From: Candidatus Cloacimonadota bacterium | GTDB taxonomy: Bacteria; Cloacimonadota; Cloacimonadia; Cloacimonadales; TCS61 | Reading direction: 5' to 3' | Length of the DNA stretch: 9,588 nt | Assembly (NCBI GenBank): GCA_016927675.1 | Contig: JAFGMF010000253.1 | Span: 1-9,588, forward strand | The notes under the pieces: generated by a model | Told to the model about the DNA's origin: nothing | The model's input: only the letters and a program-made list of their open reading frames with translations | The model's database searches: none | Position numbers and translations under genes: made by a program | Shown here: piece after piece, positions 7,091 to 9,588 of the stretch | How the letters are laid out: each line of letters begins with the position of its first letter | Numbering within the stretch: position 1 is the first letter of the stretch

Positions 7091-7812
7091 TTTCCTCTTG
7101 TCCAGATCCTTACCAATTCCGGTAACAGTTCACCGGCTTTGCCCTGGTGAAATTCATCAAGCAGGTAACTGTTTTTTGGCTCTTCAAGATTTATTCCGAT
7201 AGTTATTGCATTATAGGATTTACAGATATGGAGAAACTGAGCGGCAGGATAAACAACGCCACTGGTTCCGACAACCAGGAAGAAATCTGCCTGGCAGAGA
7301 ATATCTGAAATAATATCAAGATGATAAGGGATTTCACCGAACCAGATAATATCAGGCCGAAGTAGGCCGCCACAATTATCGCATCGGGGAAGTGATTGTT
7401 CAAGATCAATTTCATTCATGGGGAATTTAGCCAGACATTTGCTGCAAAAAGACAGTTCCAGGGATCCATGAATTTCCAGTACTCTTTTATTCCCGCATCG
7501 ACGGTGCAATCCGTCGACATTTTGAGTGATCAGGGTAAAATTTCCCCCGGCAAAATCTTCGATTTGCTTTAGAGCCTTATGACCTGGATTTGGTTCAACT
7601 TCGCTTAATTGCAAATAACGCTGTTTATAGAAACGCCAGACCAGTTCGGGATTGCGAAGATATGCTTCCGGAGTTGCCACCTCTTCTACCCGGTGATTTT
7701 CCCAGAGGCCGTCACTGTCTCTGAATGTTTTCAATCCTGATTCGGCACTGATACCTGCGCCGGTGAGGACAACAATTCTGTCATTCGGAGAAAACTTAAA
7801 ACGAGTGATCAT
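7087..7812 (-). CDS. cobB: Sir2-family NAD-dependent protein deacylase (class III / CobB-like)
   Basis: 241 residues, full length for a bacterial sirtuin. It removes acyl groups from protein lysines using NAD+, releasing nicotinamide and O-acyl-ADP-ribose. Seen: NAD motif GAGISAESGLKTFR (18-31), QNVDGLH (97-103), catalytic His115 in EIHGSL, four zinc Cys (123, 126, 144, 147), VVGTSGVVYPA (180-190) and GINLE (206-210). Tyr62 and Arg65 (YKQR) match the YxxR pair that in CobB and SIRT5 binds acidic acyl groups, so desuccinylase or demalonylase activity is likely besides deacetylation. The ATG is preceded by AGGA and an unusual eight-A spacer (7813-7820). It starts nine bases after the M16 stop and overlaps the activator by four bases. 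In this context it may tune CoA-linked metabolism, where reactive acyl-CoAs modify lysines; that is an inference. Confidence 0.95.
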   Translation of the reverse strand: MITRFKFSPNDRIVVLTGAGISAESGLKTFRDSDGLWENHRVEEVATPEAYLRNPELVWRFYKQRYLQLSEVEPNPGHKALKQIEDFAGGNFTLITQNVDGLHRRCGNKRVLEIHGSLELSFCSKCLAKFPMNEIDLEQSLPRCDNCGGLLRPDIIWFGEIPYHLDIISDILCQADFFLVVGTSGVVYPAAQFLHICKSYNAITIGINLEEPKNSYLLDEFHQGKAGELLPELVRIWTRGK

Positions 7813-7821
7813 TTTTTTTTC

Positions 7822-9588
7822 CTAAGCTAAAACATGGATATAATAGTTATCATCTCTGAAGTATTCAGCTGCGACCTCATGAAGATGTCTCAGATTTACT
7901 GCATTGAGTCTTCGTTCTCTTTCCAGATAGAATTCATAGCCAAAGCCAAGTGTTTCCAGAATTGCCAGTGTTTGAGCTCTGGAAAGCATACTCTCTTCTT
8001 CGAGCAATCTCTGCCCTCTGATGTAATTCTTTGTTTTTTCAAGATCTTCTGTCAGGATGCCATTGGTTTTGATATCGTTAAGTATGTCTTTAATGATAGA
8101 CAAAGTATGGCTTTTTTCAGCTTTATCAACGATCGCGGTTATCATGAAATAACCTAGTTGTCGGATCGAGAAAAAATCAAAATCCACCGAGTAGACCAGA
8201 CCGCGTTTTTCTCGAAGTTCACGGAATAAAATCGAATTCGTATCGCCTCCGATTATCTGGGCAAGTACATGAAAAGCAGTATTCTTTTCTATCTGCAGAG
8301 CAGTGCAACCAAAGCCTCCTAATGTTATGATCGCCTGATCATTATCCTGAACAGCTTTTTTGTATTTCTTTGCCGGCAAAGTAAAACTTGGTTCCTGCAT
8401 AAGAATATCAGTTGATTGTGAATTCCTGGAAAAAAGTTTTTCGCAATTCTTCAGAGTATGATTGAAATTAAAGTCACCAGCGAGTGCCAGGGTCATATTT
8501 TTCGGGATATAATAGTTATTGAACCAGTTTACAACTTGTTTTCTTGATAAGCGGCGAATAGTTGATTTATTTCCTTCAATATTAACCAGATTACTGGATC
8601 TGCCGAAAAAATGTTCTTTCCAGAGTTTGATGGCATTATACTGAGGATAGTCTTCGATCCGATCGATGTTGCTCAGGTAAGTTTCTTTCAGATTGAATAA
8701 ATGTTTACCGGGAAACTGCGGATAAGAGATTATTTCGGAAAGCAGTTCCAGACTCAATGGCAGGCTTTCCTGAAAGCATTTCATTTTAACGCTGGTCGTC
8801 TCAGGATCAGGGGAAATGCTGCAGTTGATCCCATTTGAACTGCAGAAATTAAGCAGATGATTATAGTCTCTTTTTTGATTGCCGTACAACAGCAGTCCGG
8901 AAGTCAACAGATTGATGCCAAGATTGGATTCTCTTTCATTCAGCTGAGATACTTCACCGGTAAGAGATATTCCGATTGTAGGTTTGCCTGAGACTTTTTT
9001 CAGGATGATCCGGAGTCCATTATCCAGAACGGTTTGATAAAAATCACTGCTGAGACCGTTTGTAAATCTAGATTTCCCTGATTCTTTCAGAGTTATCAGC
9101 AAGTCATCAATCTTCAATTTCCGTCCACCCAGATGGTAAATCGTGAGTTTATCTGTCTGTAAATATTTACTTATGACTTCATCCAGATGTTCTTTTTTTA
9201 AATTTCTGATATATTTTGGGTATTTCTGGTAATTTTCGAAACCTGTGAGGAGTTCTTCACTGCCCAGGCTGGATCCGAGAGATTCCACATATTCGTAGGA
9301 ATAGCGATAGAAATAGATCATCTCTTTCTTGGTCTCATGGATCTCGGAATCGGTCAAACCGAATTTCTGCAGCAGGTTTAATTCGAAGTGAAATATCTGA
9401 ATAATTTTATCGAGGTCTGCTTTTTTCTTGGGCATAACCAGCAGGATGGCGATCCCGTTGTTCAGTCCGCTCAAAGAATGAACTTTCAGATAATCGATCA
9501 GTTTTTCTTCAGTGAAAAGGCGTTTATATAAACGGGAATTTTTGCCGATTGCGAAAGTTTTCATGATCAGGGAGTGAGCATAGGAATC
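7822..9588 (-). CDS. M16 family zinc peptidase, C-terminal three quarters (5' end outside window)
   Basis: The frame is open to the window edge: eight codons (DSYAHSLI) precede the Met at 9564, and they continue the M16 pattern, so that Met is internal and not the start. At least 588 residues are present; full bacterial M16 proteins of this two-half type are longer. Numbering from Met 9564: the first-half C-terminal domain runs to about 175 (KNSRLYKRLFTEEKL at 8-22), an M16 N-terminal-like domain about 176-365 (LDNGLRIILKK, 180-190), and a last M16 C-terminal domain about 395-580 with LREKRGLVYSV (450-460), which holds the conserved Arg/Tyr pair for substrate binding. The second-half block that would hold HxxEH reads NLGINLLTSGLLLYG (214-228) and lacks the zinc ligands, as is usual. 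The active HxxEH would be in the missing N-terminal part. It heads the visible part of the M16-Sir2-activator-TPR string; a common function is not obvious. Confidence 0.88.
   Translation of the reverse strand, partial: DSYAHSLIMKTFAIGKNSRLYKRLFTEEKLIDYLKVHSLSGLNNGIAILLVMPKKKADLDKIIQIFHFELNLLQKFGLTDSEIHETKKEMIYFYRYSYEYVESLGSSLGSEELLTGFENYQKYPKYIRNLKKEHLDEVISKYLQTDKLTIYHLGGRKLKIDDLLITLKESGKSRFTNGLSSDFYQTVLDNGLRIILKKVSGKPTIGISLTGEVSQLNERESNLGINLLTSGLLLYGNQKRDYNHLLNFCSSNGINCSISPDPETTSVKMKCFQESLPLSLELLSEIISYPQFPGKHLFNLKETYLSNIDRIEDYPQYNAIKLWKEHFFGRSSNLVNIEGNKSTIRRLSRKQVVNWFNNYYIPKNMTLALAGDFNFNHTLKNCEKLFSRNSQSTDILMQEPSFTLPAKKYKKAVQDNDQAIITLGGFGCTALQIEKNTAFHVLAQIIGGDTNSILFRELREKRGLVYSVDFDFFSIRQLGYFMITAIVDKAEKSHTLSIIKDILNDIKTNGILTEDLEKTKNYIRGQRLLEEESMLSRAQTLAILETLGFGYEFYLERERRLNAVNLRHLHEVAAEYFRDDNYYIHVLA

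Noticed and set aside
9562..9564. Met at 9564 as the start of the M16 protein
   Set aside because: The eight codons before it are open and fit the M16 C-terminal domain pattern, there is no ribosome binding site in the visible upstream bases, and the zinc-binding half is missing; the gene must begin outside the window.

Overview
The window looks like chromosomal DNA from an anaerobic, moderately AT-rich bacterium. It carries a NifJ-type pyruvate:ferredoxin oxidoreductase, an oxygen-sensitive 2-hydroxyacyl-CoA dehydratase activator, a propeptide-bearing streptopain-fold protein and a TonB-type C-terminal domain. That mix suggests the FCB (Bacteroidetes/Cloacimonadota-like) part of the tree. 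This placement is an inference from gene content; no rRNA or other marker gene is present. I see no mobile element, CRISPR array, tRNA or rRNA.

Layout. (1) Positions 1-1190, minus strand: N-terminal third of pyruvate:ferredoxin oxidoreductase, cut off by the window start. (2) 1191-1510: divergent intergenic region with a perfect 8-bp-arm palindrome and candidate promoters. (3) 1511-3190, the only plus-strand gene: a secreted C10 (streptopain-like) protein that has lost both catalytic residues and is fused to a TonB C-terminal domain. (4) 3194-3223: strong stem-loop terminator between convergent genes. (5) 3241-5193, minus strand: a three-gene unit of a small Roadblock/LC7 protein, a Roadblock-like protein with a C-terminal 'IGP' domain, and a two-TM periplasmic-sensor/HAMP receptor that stops right after HAMP with no output domain. 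(6) 5326-9588, minus strand: a tightly packed string of M16 peptidase (5' end outside the window), Sir2 deacylase, HgdC-like activator and signal-peptide TPR protein, joined by a 9-bp gap, a 4-bp overlap and a 1-bp gap.

How the genes may work together. The oxidoreductase makes acetyl-CoA and low-potential reduced ferredoxin, and low-potential ferredoxin or flavodoxin is the known type of electron donor for HgdC-type activators. That links regions 1 and 6 metabolically, although no dehydratase is present here. The Roadblock/Roadblock/HAMP unit is the best candidate for an undescribed system. It looks like a transmembrane receptor whose cytoplasmic partners are Roadblock proteins, as in MglB-type control of small GTPases, instead of a kinase or chemotaxis signalling domain. 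The pseudopeptidase-TonB fusion is the second item that merits attention.
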